Assembly (NCBI GenBank): GCA_963715575.1 | Contig: OY970250.1 | Span: 2,542,001 to 2,606,000 of the forward strand | DNA: 64,000 nt | Direction: 5' to 3' | Source of the DNA: AC-32 sp963715575 | Lineage (GTDB): Bacteria; Actinomycetota; Thermoleophilia; Gaiellales; Gaiellaceae | Part shown: positions 39,678 to 47,950 of the stretch, one piece after another | How positions within the stretch are numbered: position 1 is the stretch's first letter | Layout of the letters: every line of letters begins with the position of its first letter | Program-made: the position numbers and the translations under genes | The notes under the pieces: model-generated | Told to the model about the DNA's origin: nothing | The model's database searches: none | The model's input: the letters and a program-made list of their open reading frames with translations, nothing else

Positions 39678-40988
39678 ATGGCGCAGACAGCCGTCACGGA
39701 CGCCATCGCCGAGTCCTTCGTGATCGAGGGCGGGCAGCCCCTGGGCGGCCGGGTGCGCGCCGCCGGGAACAAGAACGGCGCCCTGCCCGTGCTCGCCGCG
39801 TGCCTGCTGACGAGCGAGCCGGTCGTGCTCTCCAACGTGCCCCGGATCCGCGACGTCGAGACGATGATCGCGTTGATCTCGGCCCTCGGGGCCGAGGCGG
39901 AGTGGACCGGCGAGAACGAGGTCCGGGTCCAGGCGGCCGACGTCTCTTCGCACGAGCTGGATCCCGAGCTCTCGCGCCGAATTCGCGCCTCGTTCCTGCT
40001 CGCCGGCCCGCTGCTGGCGCGCGTCGGCCGGGCCAGCGTGCCCCCGCCGGGCGGCGACGTGATCGGCCGGCGCAGGCTCGACCCGCACATCCACGCCCTC
40101 GCCGAGCTCGGCGCGGAGGTCGACATCGGCGACCGCTTCGAGCTGCGCACCGCCGGCCTGCGCGGCAAGCACATCTTCCTCGACGAGGCGAGCGTGATGG
40201 CGACCGAGAACACGGTCATGGCCGCGGTGCTGTCGCCGGGCGAGACGGTGATCGGCAACGCCGCCTGCGAGCCGCACATCCAGGATCTCTGCCGCTTCCT
40301 GGTCACGCTCGGCGCGCAGATCGAGGGCATCGAGTCGAACGTGCTGCGCATTCAGGGCGTCGACTCGCTCTCGGGCGGCGAATGGCGGATCTGCCCTGAG
40401 CACATCGAGGTCGGCAGCTTCGTGGGGCTCGCGGCCGTCACCGGCGGCGACGTCACGGTCGACGGCGTCGAGCCGAAGGACCTCGCGGCGATCCTGCCGA
40501 TCTTCGAGCGGCTCGGCGTCCACGTGGAGATCGAGGGGGCGAGCCTGCGTGTGCCGCCCGAACAGGAGCTCGTGATCCAGGATGACCTGGGCGGCCAGAT
40601 CCCCAAGATCGAGGACGGCCCGTGGCCCGCGTTCCCCGCCGACCTGACTTCCATCGCGGTGATCGTGGCCACGCAGGCACGAGGGACCGTGCTGATCTTC
40701 GAGAAGATGTTCGAGAGCCGCCTCTTCTTCGTGGACAAGCTCGTCTCGATGGGCGCGCGGATCATTCTCTGCGACCCGCACCGGGCGGTCGTGACGGGGC
40801 CGACGAGGCTCTACGGGCAGCAGATGTCGAGCCCCGACATCCGCGCCGGCATGGCGATGCTGCTGGCCGCGCTCTGCGCCGAGGGTACGTCGACGATCGG
40901 GAACATCGGCGAGATCGACCGCGGCTACGAGCGCATCGACGAGCGGCTGCGCTCGCTCGGCGCGCGGATCGAGCGCATCGAGGCCTAG
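39678..40988 (+). CDS. murA: UDP-N-acetylglucosamine 1-carboxyvinyltransferase
   Basis: 436 residues. First committed step of peptidoglycan synthesis. Seen: GNKNGALPVLAA with catalytic Lys32, the mobile loop PPPGGDVIGRRRLD, and the C-terminal DRGYERIDERL. The loop residue equal to E. coli Cys115 is Asp127; in mycobacteria this change leaves the enzyme active but fosfomycin-insensitive. Starts the cluster running to rluD. Its TAG overlaps the next GTG by one base. Confidence 0.96.
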   Translation: MAQTAVTDAIAESFVIEGGQPLGGRVRAAGNKNGALPVLAACLLTSEPVVLSNVPRIRDVETMIALISALGAEAEWTGENEVRVQAADVSSHELDPELSRRIRASFLLAGPLLARVGRASVPPPGGDVIGRRRLDPHIHALAELGAEVDIGDRFELRTAGLRGKHIFLDEASVMATENTVMAAVLSPGETVIGNAACEPHIQDLCRFLVTLGAQIEGIESNVLRIQGVDSLSGGEWRICPEHIEVGSFVGLAAVTGGDVTVDGVEPKDLAAILPIFERLGVHVEIEGASLRVPPEQELVIQDDLGGQIPKIEDGPWPAFPADLTSIAVIVATQARGTVLIFEKMFESRLFFVDKLVSMGARIILCDPHRAVVTGPTRLYGQQMSSPDIRAGMAMLLAALCAEGTSTIGNIGEIDRGYERIDERLRSLGARIERIEA

Positions 40989-41530
40989 TGGCCCGGCGGC
41001 TGGGTCAGGCGGACGAGGCCGGGCGCATGCACGCGCGCGTCGACGTGGCCGGCTTGGGCGAGGCGAGCGTCGCCACCGGGGTGCCGGTGCTCGACCACCT
41101 GCTCGGGCTGCTGGCCGAGTACGCGTCCTTCGACCTGGTGCTCGAGGTCGCCCCCGGCGACGCCGAGACGGAGGTCGCGGCGGCGGGACGGGCACTCGGG
41201 CGGGCGCTGGCAGGCGCATTCGAGATGGACGGCATCCGACGGCACGGCTCGGCGGTCGTGCCGGCGGACGAGGCGCTCGCGCACGTCGCGGTCGAAGCCT
41301 CCGGACGGCCTTTGGTCGTCTCGAACGTCGACCTCAGCGACGCGCGGGTCGCCGGCCTCGCGCGCGACATCGTGGCCACGTTCCTGAACGCACTGGCCGA
41401 CGGCGCGGGGCTGACCCTGCACGTCAGGCTGATCGAGGGCAGCGACCCCGATCACGTCCTCGAGGCGATCTTCAAGGCGCTGGGCGTCGCGCTCGCGCAG
41501 AGCTGCCGCAAGCGGCGAAGGGAGGAGTGA
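40988..41530 (+). CDS. HisB-like (IGPD fold) protein with altered metal site
   Basis: 180 residues resembling imidazoleglycerol-phosphate dehydratase along its length: VPVLDHLLGLL (Asp36-His37), GIRRHGSAVVPADEALAHVA, SGRPLVVSNV, LTLHVRLIEG and HVLEAIFKALG. However, the conserved HHTVED metal motif is AETEVA at 59-64, and the second His-His motif is Asp155-His156. Dehydratase activity is therefore doubtful. No other his genes are nearby; it lies between murA and a ridA-like gene and overlaps both. Confidence 0.72.
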   Translation: MARRLGQADEAGRMHARVDVAGLGEASVATGVPVLDHLLGLLAEYASFDLVLEVAPGDAETEVAAAGRALGRALAGAFEMDGIRRHGSAVVPADEALAHVAVEASGRPLVVSNVDLSDARVAGLARDIVATFLNALADGAGLTLHVRLIEGSDPDHVLEAIFKALGVALAQSCRKRRREE

Positions 41531-41916
41531 TGAAGGAAGTCGTGCGCACCGAGGCGGCGCCGGCGCCGTTCCAGGGCGCGCCGTACTCGCAGGCGATCCG
41601 GGCAAACGGATTCGTGTTCGTCTCGGGCCAGCTCGCCTTGCGGCCCGACCACGCGGAGATCGTGGGCGAGGGGATCGCCGAGCAGACCGAACAGGTCTTC
41701 GCGAACCTCGCCGCGATCCTCAAGGAGTCCGGCAGCGCGCTCGATCGCCTCGTCAAGACGACCGTCTTCCTGACCGACCTCGGCGACTTCGCGGGGATGA
41801 ACGAGGTCTACGCGCGGCATGTCGGCGACGTGCCCCCGGCACGCGCGACGATCGAGGTCTCGGCGCTTCCGTCGGGCGCCAAGGTCGAGATCGAGGCGAT
41901 CGCACTCGGCGACTGA
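41530..41916 (+). CDS. RidA family (YjgF/YER057c/UK114) deaminase
   Basis: 128 residues. RidA proteins hydrolyse reactive enamine/imine intermediates from PLP enzymes. Seen: GAPYSQAIRANGFVFVSGQL, the key Arg in VPPARATIEVSALP and the C-terminal Glu in KVEIEAIA. ATG 41530 is chosen over GTG 41527 since GGAGG (41521-41525) is better spaced. Overlaps the HisB-like stop. Confidence 0.92.
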   Translation: MKEVVRTEAAPAPFQGAPYSQAIRANGFVFVSGQLALRPDHAEIVGEGIAEQTEQVFANLAAILKESGSALDRLVKTTVFLTDLGDFAGMNEVYARHVGDVPPARATIEVSALPSGAKVEIEAIALGD

Positions 41917-41936
41917 ACCGCCTGCGGGGTCTGGAG

Positions 41937-42000
41937 TACGGTTCGCCCGGCCTCCTCCCCAAGGCGATCGTAACCGGGGAAAGCGCGCGTGTCCGTGCCG
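41937..42000 (+). repeat. Dispersed intergenic repeat, copy B
   Basis: First 31 bases identical to 8623-8653, then TCGTAACCGGGG and GCGCGTGTCCGTGCCG like copy A. It lies 56 bases before the ATG of the DHH-CBS-PAP gene. Confidence 0.75.
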
Positions 42001-42055
42001 TGAATGTGCTGGAATTGCGCAGCTTTCTCCACCCCGCCGAGGCAGAATGGGAGGC

Positions 42056-44605
42056 ATGAGGGCCGAGACCGTCATCGCGACCCATGGGAACACCGATTTC
42101 GACGCCTTCGCGGCGCTGCTGGCCGCGCGCCGGCTCTATCCGGGCGCGGTCGTCGGCCTCGCAGGCTCGCTGAACCGGAACGTGCGCGAGTTCGCGCGCC
42201 TGCACGCCGAGGAGCTCGAGCTCGTCGACGCCTCCCGCCTGGAGACCGACGCGATCCGGCGGCTGGTCGTGGTCGAGACGACACATGCAAGCCGGCTCGG
42301 CGAGCTGGAGGCGGTCGCGCTGGATCCGAAGGTCGAGAAGATCGTCTTCGACCACCACGGCGGCGAGCCGCCGGAGTGGGCGGGCGAGGAGCACACCTTC
42401 CTCTCGGACGACGGCGCCCTGACGACGACGCTCGTCGGCGTGCTCGCGGAGCGCGAGCTGGCGGTCACGCCGCTGGAGGCGACGGCCTTCGCGCTCGGCA
42501 TCCACGAGGACACGGGCTCGCTCACCTATCCGACCGCGACCCAGCGCGACGCCGAGGCGCTCGCCTGGTGCCTGCGCCACGGCGCGCGCCAGGAGCTGCT
42601 CGCGGAGTTCCTGCACTCCCCGCTGACCGGCGACGAGCGCGAGCTGCTCGGCGCACTGCTCGACGCGCTCTCCCCGCACGAGGTGGCCGGAGTCGAGACG
42701 CTGGTCGCGGCCGTCGCGTGGCCGACCTACGTCGACGGCGTCTCGAACCTCGCGCACAAGGTGGTCGACCTGACCGACACGAAGGCGCTCGTGCTGCTCG
42801 TCGAGATGGACGGCCGGGTCTTCTGCGTCGCCCGCAGCCGCACGCAGGAGTTCGACGCGGCGGCCGCGGTGGGGATCCTCGGCGGCGGCGGTCACCCGGA
42901 GGCGGCGTCGGCGATCTTCAAGGGCGGGCTCGACGAGGCTCGCCGGGCGTTGCTCGACGGCCTTGGAGGCGCAGTCCGAGAGCCGGCCACCGCCGCGCAG
43001 ATCATGTCCAGCCCCGCGCGCACCGTCTCCGCCGACGAGACCGTCGCCCGCGCGCTCGTGACCTGCCAGCGCTACGGCCAGAGCGGGATCCTCGTCGCGG
43101 ACGAGGGACGGCTCGAGGGCGTCGTTGGCCGCGAGGACCTCGACCGGGCGGTCGCGCACGGCCTCTCGCACGCGCCCGTCAAGGGGATCATGAGCGCCAA
43201 CGTCGCGTCCTGCGGCGGGTCGACCCCGCTGGCCGAGCTGCAGCGGCTGCTCGTCGGCGGCGAGCGGATCGCCGTCCTCCGCGACGAGCGGGTGGTCGGC
43301 GTCGTCACGCGCAGCGACGTGCTGGCCGCGCTCGGCCGCGAGACCGCCGTCCCGGAAGCGGCAGGCCCGTCCCTCAGCGCGGAGCTGGCGAAGCTCGAGC
43401 GCCTGCAGCCCGTCTTCGAGGCCGTCGCCGCGGTCTCCGAGCCGTTCGAGGGCGTCTACCTCGTCGGCGGCACGGTGCGCGACATCCTGCTCGGCGAGCG
43501 GAGCTTCGACGTCGACATCGCGGTCGAGGGCGACGCGATCGCACTCGCCAAAGGGCTGGCCGAGGTGCTCGGCGGCCGGGTGCGCCCGCACGAGAAGTTC
43601 GGCACCGCGGTCGTGCTTTACGGCGACGACGAGCGCGTCGACGTGGTCACCGCCCGCACCGAGTTCTACGACGCGCCCGCGGCGCTGCCCACCGTCGAGC
43701 ACGCTTCCATCCGCGAGGACCTCTTCCGCCGCGACTTCACCATCAACGCGATGGCGGTCTCGCTCAAGGGCGACGACCTCGGCCGGCTGGTCGATCCCTT
43801 CGGCGGCCGGCGCGACCTCGAGGCGCGGACGATCCGGGTGCTGCACAACCTGTCGTTCGTGGACGACCCGACCCGCATCTTCCGGGCGATCCGCTACGAG
43901 AACCGCTACGGCTTCCGGATGGACGACCACACGCTGCGGCTCGCGCGCGGCACGATCGAGATGGGGCTCGTCGGCGACCTCTCTTCGGCACGGCTGCGTG
44001 ACGAGCTCATCGCGCTGCTGGAGGAGGGCGAGGTCGACCACTCGATCCTGCGCCTGGCCGAGCTCGGCGCCGATCACGCGATTCACCCGCACCTCGCGGC
44101 GGACGAGGAGGCGATCGCCCTGTTCGCGCGGCTGCGCGAGCTGCGCGATCGCTACGGCCTCGCGATCCCGTCGTGGCGGCTCGGGCTCGCCGCGCTGGCA
44201 CGCAAGCTCTCGCCCGACGAAGCCTACGACTGGCTGCAGCGGCTGAAGGTGCGACGCCGCGACGCCGAGGCGATGGCCGCGGCGGTGACCGTCGGGCCGA
44301 GGCTCGTCGAGCGGCTGCACGAGGGCGCCGAGCCGGCCGAGGTGGTGGCGCTCGCCGACCCGTACGCACCGGACGCCCCCCTGTTCGCGCTCGCGCTCGC
44401 CGAGCTGCCGCCGCTGCACGAGTACTTCGAGCGGCTGCGCGAGGTGCGCCTCGAGGTGAGCGGCGCCGACCTCGCCGAGCTGGGCCTGGAGGAGTCGCCG
44501 CGGGTGGGGGAGGTGCTCTCGGAGCTGCGGCGCCGGAAGCTGAACGGCGAGCTCGACGGCCGCGACTCGGAGCTCGCGGCCGCCAGGGAGCTCATCGCCC
44601 AGTGA
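42056..44605 (+). CDS. DHH-CBS-poly(A) polymerase/tRNA nucleotidyltransferase fusion
   Basis: 849 residues. Residues 1-310: DHH/DHHA1 phosphoesterase (ATHGNTDFDAFAALLA, FDHHGG, GGGGHPEAASA). About 315-430: two CBS domains. From about 465: class II nucleotidyltransferase with LVGGTVRDILLGE, the metal pair DVDIAVEG, RRDFTINAMA and RIFRAIRYENRYGF. Relatives add A or CCA to tRNA; the DHH part suggests an added phosphodiesterase or regulatory role. GGGAGG precedes the ATG by a few bases. Next gene overlaps its stop. Confidence 0.9.
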   Translation: MRAETVIATHGNTDFDAFAALLAARRLYPGAVVGLAGSLNRNVREFARLHAEELELVDASRLETDAIRRLVVVETTHASRLGELEAVALDPKVEKIVFDHHGGEPPEWAGEEHTFLSDDGALTTTLVGVLAERELAVTPLEATAFALGIHEDTGSLTYPTATQRDAEALAWCLRHGARQELLAEFLHSPLTGDERELLGALLDALSPHEVAGVETLVAAVAWPTYVDGVSNLAHKVVDLTDTKALVLLVEMDGRVFCVARSRTQEFDAAAAVGILGGGGHPEAASAIFKGGLDEARRALLDGLGGAVREPATAAQIMSSPARTVSADETVARALVTCQRYGQSGILVADEGRLEGVVGREDLDRAVAHGLSHAPVKGIMSANVASCGGSTPLAELQRLLVGGERIAVLRDERVVGVVTRSDVLAALGRETAVPEAAGPSLSAELAKLERLQPVFEAVAAVSEPFEGVYLVGGTVRDILLGERSFDVDIAVEGDAIALAKGLAEVLGGRVRPHEKFGTAVVLYGDDERVDVVTARTEFYDAPAALPTVEHASIREDLFRRDFTINAMAVSLKGDDLGRLVDPFGGRRDLEARTIRVLHNLSFVDDPTRIFRAIRYENRYGFRMDDHTLRLARGTIEMGLVGDLSSARLRDELIALLEEGEVDHSILRLAELGADHAIHPHLAADEEAIALFARLRELRDRYGLAIPSWRLGLAALARKLSPDEAYDWLQRLKVRRRDAEAMAAAVTVGPRLVERLHEGAEPAEVVALADPYAPDAPLFALALAELPPLHEYFERLREVRLEVSGADLAELGLEESPRVGEVLSELRRRKLNGELDGRDSELAAARELIAQ

Positions 44606-45306
44606 TCCGCTGGGAGCATGCGCCGGGGCCGTACGAGGTCGTCTTCTCGACGCGCGAAGGCGGGGTCAGCGAGGGCCCGTTCGCGTCGCTCAACCTCGGC
44701 CGCGCGACCGCCGACGAGCCCGGCCGGGTGGACGAGAACCGCCGGCGTCTCTGCGCCGAGGTCGGCGCCGACCCGGACGCGCTGACGATGAACTACCAAC
44801 ACCACTCGGCCGACGTCCTGCGTGGCAAGGCGGGCTCCCGCGGTGAGCGCGGCGACGGGCTCTGGACGGACGAGCGCGGGCTCCCGCTGCTCGCGCTCGC
44901 GGCGGACTGCCTGCCGATTGCGCTGGCACGGGCGAACGGCGACAAGCCGGCGCTCGCCGTCCTGCACGCCGGCTGGCGCGGCCTGCTCGGCGGGATCGCG
45001 TCCTCGGGCGTGCAGGCGCTCGGCGGCGGCTTCGTCTCCGCGGTGGTTGGGCCGGGGATCGGCCCGTGTTGCTACGAGGTGGGGGAGGAGGTGGCCGCGC
45101 CGTTCCGCCGTGCGTTCGGACTCGGCCTCGTGCGCAACGGGAAGCTCGACCTCTGGAGCGCCGCCGAGCGAGCCCTGCGAGCCGCCGGCTGCGGGCGCGT
45201 CGACCGCGTCGACCTCTGCACCGCGTGCTCGCCCGAGCGCTTCTTCTCGCACCGCCGCGACGAGGGCATCACGGGTCGGCAGGGAGTCATTGGCCTTATC
45301 GGTTGA
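44602..45306 (+). CDS. pgeF: PgeF/YfiH (laccase-domain, purine nucleoside phosphorylase-type) protein
   Basis: 234 residues. Zinc-site motifs: NYQHHSADVL (His), LAADCLPIAL (Cys) and LHAGWRGLLGGI (His). Family members cleave purine nucleosides or act in peptidoglycan editing; the family neighbours sepF and yggS in many Gram-positives, as here. GTG overlaps the preceding stop. Confidence 0.9.
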   Translation: MIRWEHAPGPYEVVFSTREGGVSEGPFASLNLGRATADEPGRVDENRRRLCAEVGADPDALTMNYQHHSADVLRGKAGSRGERGDGLWTDERGLPLLALAADCLPIALARANGDKPALAVLHAGWRGLLGGIASSGVQALGGGFVSAVVGPGIGPCCYEVGEEVAAPFRRAFGLGLVRNGKLDLWSAAERALRAAGCGRVDRVDLCTACSPERFFSHRRDEGITGRQGVIGLIG

Positions 45307-45889
45307 AACCGCCCGCACGAACTACGAGCGCATCCGCGGAGAGCTGGGACCTGATGTGACGATCGTGGCCGCGACCAAGTACCTCGAGCCCGAGGACCTG
45401 GGCGCGCTCGCCGAGGCCGGGATCGAGATCGTCGGCGAGAACCGCGCACAGGACCTGGCCGCCAAGCACGCCCTGCACGGCGACGCGTTCCGCTGGCACT
45501 TCATCGGCCACCTGCAGAGTCGCAAGGCGGCGATCGTGAACGAGCTGTGCGAGCTCTGCCACTCCCTCGCGAGCGAGTCCGCGGCGAAGCGGCTGACGAT
45601 TCCGGCGCTCGTCGAGGTTAACCTCTCCGGCGAGGAGTCGAAGTCGGGGCTCCCGGAGCGCGAGCTGGAGGACTTCCTACCCCTGTACGCGAACGCGGTC
45701 GGCCTGATGACGATGCCGCCGTTCACCGACGTCCCCGAAGACTCGCGTCCGTACTTCCGCCGCCTGCGCCAGCTGGCCGAGCGTTACGGCCTGCGCGAGC
45801 TGTCGATGGGAACGAGCCAGGATTACCGCGTGGCAGCCGACGAAGGGGCCACGATGGTGCGGCTGGGATCCGTTCTCTACCGGGGGTAA
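45290..45889 (+). CDS. YggS-family PLP homeostasis protein
   Basis: 199 residues from TTG 45290 (GGGAG four bases upstream), shorter than the usual 220-230. PLP-binding Lys in IVAATKYLEPEDL, WHFIGHLQSRK, VEVNLSGEESKSG, and ELSMGTSQDYRVAADEGATMVRLG. It handles free PLP. Overlaps pgeF by 17 bases. About six residues are missing before IPALVEVN compared with typical members. Confidence 0.88.
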   Translation: MALSVETARTNYERIRGELGPDVTIVAATKYLEPEDLGALAEAGIEIVGENRAQDLAAKHALHGDAFRWHFIGHLQSRKAAIVNELCELCHSLASESAAKRLTIPALVEVNLSGEESKSGLPERELEDFLPLYANAVGLMTMPPFTDVPEDSRPYFRRLRQLAERYGLRELSMGTSQDYRVAADEGATMVRLGSVLYRG

Positions 45890-45892
45890 CAT
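45887..45892 (+). promoter_or_regulatory. -10 box of sepF
   Basis: TAACAT nine bases before the sepF ATG, starting inside the stop codon of the yggS gene. Confidence 0.4.
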
Positions 45893-45901
45893 TCCAAAAC
45901 C

Positions 45902-46468
45902 ATGGGATTTGCAGACGTTTGGAACCGAACGCTCGTCTACTTCGGGATCGCCGAGGAGGAGGACGACTGGGACGAGGACGGCTACCTGACCGAGGAGGAC
46001 CTCGAGCGCACCTACAGCGAGCGCCCGAACGTCCGCCGGCTCACCCCGCGGGGCCGGCAGCGCGATTTCGACGACTGGACCGACCCGGATCCCGAGGAGG
46101 CCGCGCCGGCGACGGCCGTGCTGCGCCCGCGGAACAGCCGCCGCTCCGGGCAGGCCCCCGCGTCGGCCGGGCCGATCGGCGCGATCCCGTCGGTGCAGGT
46201 GCACCTCGTCGTGCCGCGCAGCTTCAACGACGCGCAGCAGATCGCGGACAAGTTCAAGGACGGGATCCCGGTGATCCTCAACCTTCAGGGCGCCGACCAG
46301 GAGCTGTCGAAGCGCCTGATCGACTTCACCAGCGGCCTCACCTACGCGCTCGACGGGGGCATGCAGCGCGTCGCCGACAAGGTCTTCCTGCTCACGCCGC
46401 GAAACGTCCAGGTCTCCGCCGAGGAACGAGCCCGCCTCTTGGAGCGCGGCTTCTTCAACCAGGCCTGA
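45902..46468 (+). CDS. sepF: Cell division protein SepF
   Basis: 188 residues. SepF tethers FtsZ to the membrane. N-terminal amphipathic helix (MGFADVWNRTLVYFGI), acidic linker to about residue 95, and the globular domain VQVHLVVPRSFNDAQQIADK, PVILNLQG, RLIDFTSGLTYALDG, KVFLLTP. In Actinomycetota lacking FtsA, SepF is the main FtsZ anchor. Confidence 0.96.
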   Translation: MGFADVWNRTLVYFGIAEEEDDWDEDGYLTEEDLERTYSERPNVRRLTPRGRQRDFDDWTDPDPEEAAPATAVLRPRNSRRSGQAPASAGPIGAIPSVQVHLVVPRSFNDAQQIADKFKDGIPVILNLQGADQELSKRLIDFTSGLTYALDGGMQRVADKVFLLTPRNVQVSAEERARLLERGFFNQA

Positions 46469-46505
46469 ACCAGGAGTAGCGGCCCGTGGCCCGAAGTCCC
46501 GATTG

Positions 46506-46838
46506 ATGGCCACGCTTGCGCTGTTCGAGATGCCCCTCCAGGGACAGCTCGTGTTGGCGGACGCTGCGTCGACGGCGAACACGTTGATCGACACGTTCCT
46601 GTGGGTCTACATCCTGCTGCTGTTCGTGTACGTGCTCCTGTCGTGGGTGCGGCTGCCGTACAACGTCTGGATTCGGCGAGTGACGGAGTTCCTGCGAGAT
46701 GTCTGCGAGCCGTTCCTGCGGATCTTCCGGCGGATCCTGCCGCCGCTCGGTCCGCTCGACCTCTCACCGGTCGTGGCCCTGCTTGCGCTGATCGCGCTGA
46801 TGCGCGTGGTCGACGCGCTCTTCGCCCACTACTCCTAG
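46506..46838 (+). CDS. YggT family membrane protein
   Basis: 110 residues with two helices around the YggT motif: TFLWVYILLLFVYVLLSWV, then the conserved amphipathic stretch EPFLRIFRRILPPLGPLDLSP and VVALLALIALMRVVDALF. Often adjacent to sepF and linked to septum or osmotic functions. ATG 46506 chosen over TTG 46503. Confidence 0.92.
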   Translation: MATLALFEMPLQGQLVLADAASTANTLIDTFLWVYILLLFVYVLLSWVRLPYNVWIRRVTEFLRDVCEPFLRIFRRILPPLGPLDLSPVVALLALIALMRVVDALFAHYS

Positions 46839-46847
46839 GAGGACGTC

Positions 46848-47276
46848 ATGACCATCACGCCGGTGGAGCTCCACCACATACGCCTCAAGCGGGGCCTGCT
46901 CGGCTACCGCCGCGGGCCCGTCGACGAGCTGATCCTCGAGATCGCCGATTCGTTCGAGGAGGTCTGGCGGCAGCGCGCCGACTACGCCGACCGGATCGAG
47001 CAGCTCGAGGGCGAGCTCTCGCGCCACCGCGACCTCGAGACGCTGCTGCGCACGACGCTCGTCTCCGCCGAGAAGTCCGCACACGAGCTGAAAGACCAGG
47101 CGAAGCGCGAGGCCGAGCTGGTCGTGGGCGAGGCCCATGCCGAGGCGCGCGAGGTCACGCGGGCCGCTGCCGCGGAGCGCGAGCGGCTGCTCGCGGAGGC
47201 GCGCAAGGTGCGCGCGCTGCTGGAGGCCGCGCTCGACGCCGTCGACGACGCGGACGCCGACGCGCAAGCCGCCTGA
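46848..47276 (+). CDS. DivIVA-domain coiled-coil protein
   Basis: 142 residues. The start TPVELHHIRLKRGLLGYRRG matches the DivIVA N-terminal membrane-curvature domain, then two coiled-coil segments (about 35-70 and 75-130, Glu/Ala/Arg-rich). Shorter than full DivIVA/Wag31. AGGAGG precedes the ATG. Likely septal or polar. Confidence 0.86.
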   Translation: MTITPVELHHIRLKRGLLGYRRGPVDELILEIADSFEEVWRQRADYADRIEQLEGELSRHRDLETLLRTTLVSAEKSAHELKDQAKREAELVVGEAHAEAREVTRAAAAERERLLAEARKVRALLEAALDAVDDADADAQAA

Positions 47277-47293
47277 GCCCGAGCCGCCGAACC

Positions 47294-47299
47294 TATACT
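47294..47299 (+). promoter_or_regulatory. -10 box of the DUF167 gene
   Basis: TATACT matches TATAAT in five of six positions and lies seven bases before ATG 47307. Confidence 0.5.
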
Positions 47300-47306
47300 T
47301 CGGCTG

Positions 47307-47585
47307 ATGGCGAGCCCCTCGACGCGCGTCCGGGTCCGCGTCTCCTCGGGGGCGCGGCGCACCGAGCTGGTGGGCCGGCATGGCGAGGCCTGGAAGGTCC
47401 GCGTCGCCGCCGCGCCGGAGCGTGGGCGTGCCAACGACGCGGTGGTCGACCTGCTCTCGCGGGAGCTCGAGCTGCCGCGCGGCGCGGTCTCGATCGTCTC
47501 CGGCCACACGGGTCGCGAGAAGGTCGTGCTGCTGGAGGGCATCGACCGCGCCGAGAGCGAGCGCAGGCTCGAGGGCGCCTCGTGA
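47307..47585 (+). CDS. DUF167 (YggU) family protein
   Basis: 92 residues: RVRVSSGARRTELVG, LKVRVAAAPERGRAND-type core (WKVRVAAAPERGRAND) and SIVSGHTGREKVVLLEG. Small conserved protein of unknown function that is often next to yggT. ATG seven bases after TATACT; the stop overlaps the next GTG. Confidence 0.9.
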   Translation: MASPSTRVRVRVSSGARRTELVGRHGEAWKVRVAAAPERGRANDAVVDLLSRELELPRGAVSIVSGHTGREKVVLLEGIDRAESERRLEGAS

Positions 47586-47950
47586 GCACGACGCTCGACC
47601 TCGACCATTTCCGCGACCGGCTGCTCGAGGAGCGCAAGCGCGCCCAGGACGCGCTCGAGTACCTGCAGAAGGACGACCAGGGCCTGATCGAGGACGAGCA
47701 CGAGGAGATCCAGAGCGACAACCATCTCGCCGACGACGCCACCTCGACCTACGACCGCGAGCTCGACTCCACGCTCGAGGACAATGAGGAGCGCATGCTC
47801 GACGCGATCGACGCGGCCCTGAAGCGCATCGAGGACGGCACCTATGGCATCTGCAGCAACTGCGGCGAGCCGATTGCGCCGGAGCGGCTCGAGGCGGTCC
47901 CCTGGACGACCCAGTGCATCGACTGCAAACGCAAGGAGGAGCGGGGTTGA
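47582..47950 (+). CDS. TraR/DksA-type C4 zinc-finger protein
   Basis: 122 residues. N-terminal coiled coil (LDHFRDRLLEERKRAQDAL to about 85), then CSNC and CIDC 18 residues apart forming a C4 zinc finger (GTYGICSNCGEPIAPERL). DksA-like proteins bind the RNA polymerase secondary channel; the coiled-coil tip is not of canonical DksA type, so the function may differ. Overlaps both neighbours. Confidence 0.88.
   Translation: MSTTLDLDHFRDRLLEERKRAQDALEYLQKDDQGLIEDEHEEIQSDNHLADDATSTYDRELDSTLEDNEERMLDAIDAALKRIEDGTYGICSNCGEPIAPERLEAVPWTTQCIDCKRKEERG

Noticed and set aside
40988..41530. Simple annotation as hisB
   Set aside because: Key metal-binding His residues are missing, so the activity cannot be assumed.
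41753..44419. Long minus-strand frame (888 codons) opposite the DHH-CBS-PAP gene
   Set aside because: Antisense shadow; composition is Arg/Glu/Leu-biased with no family motif.
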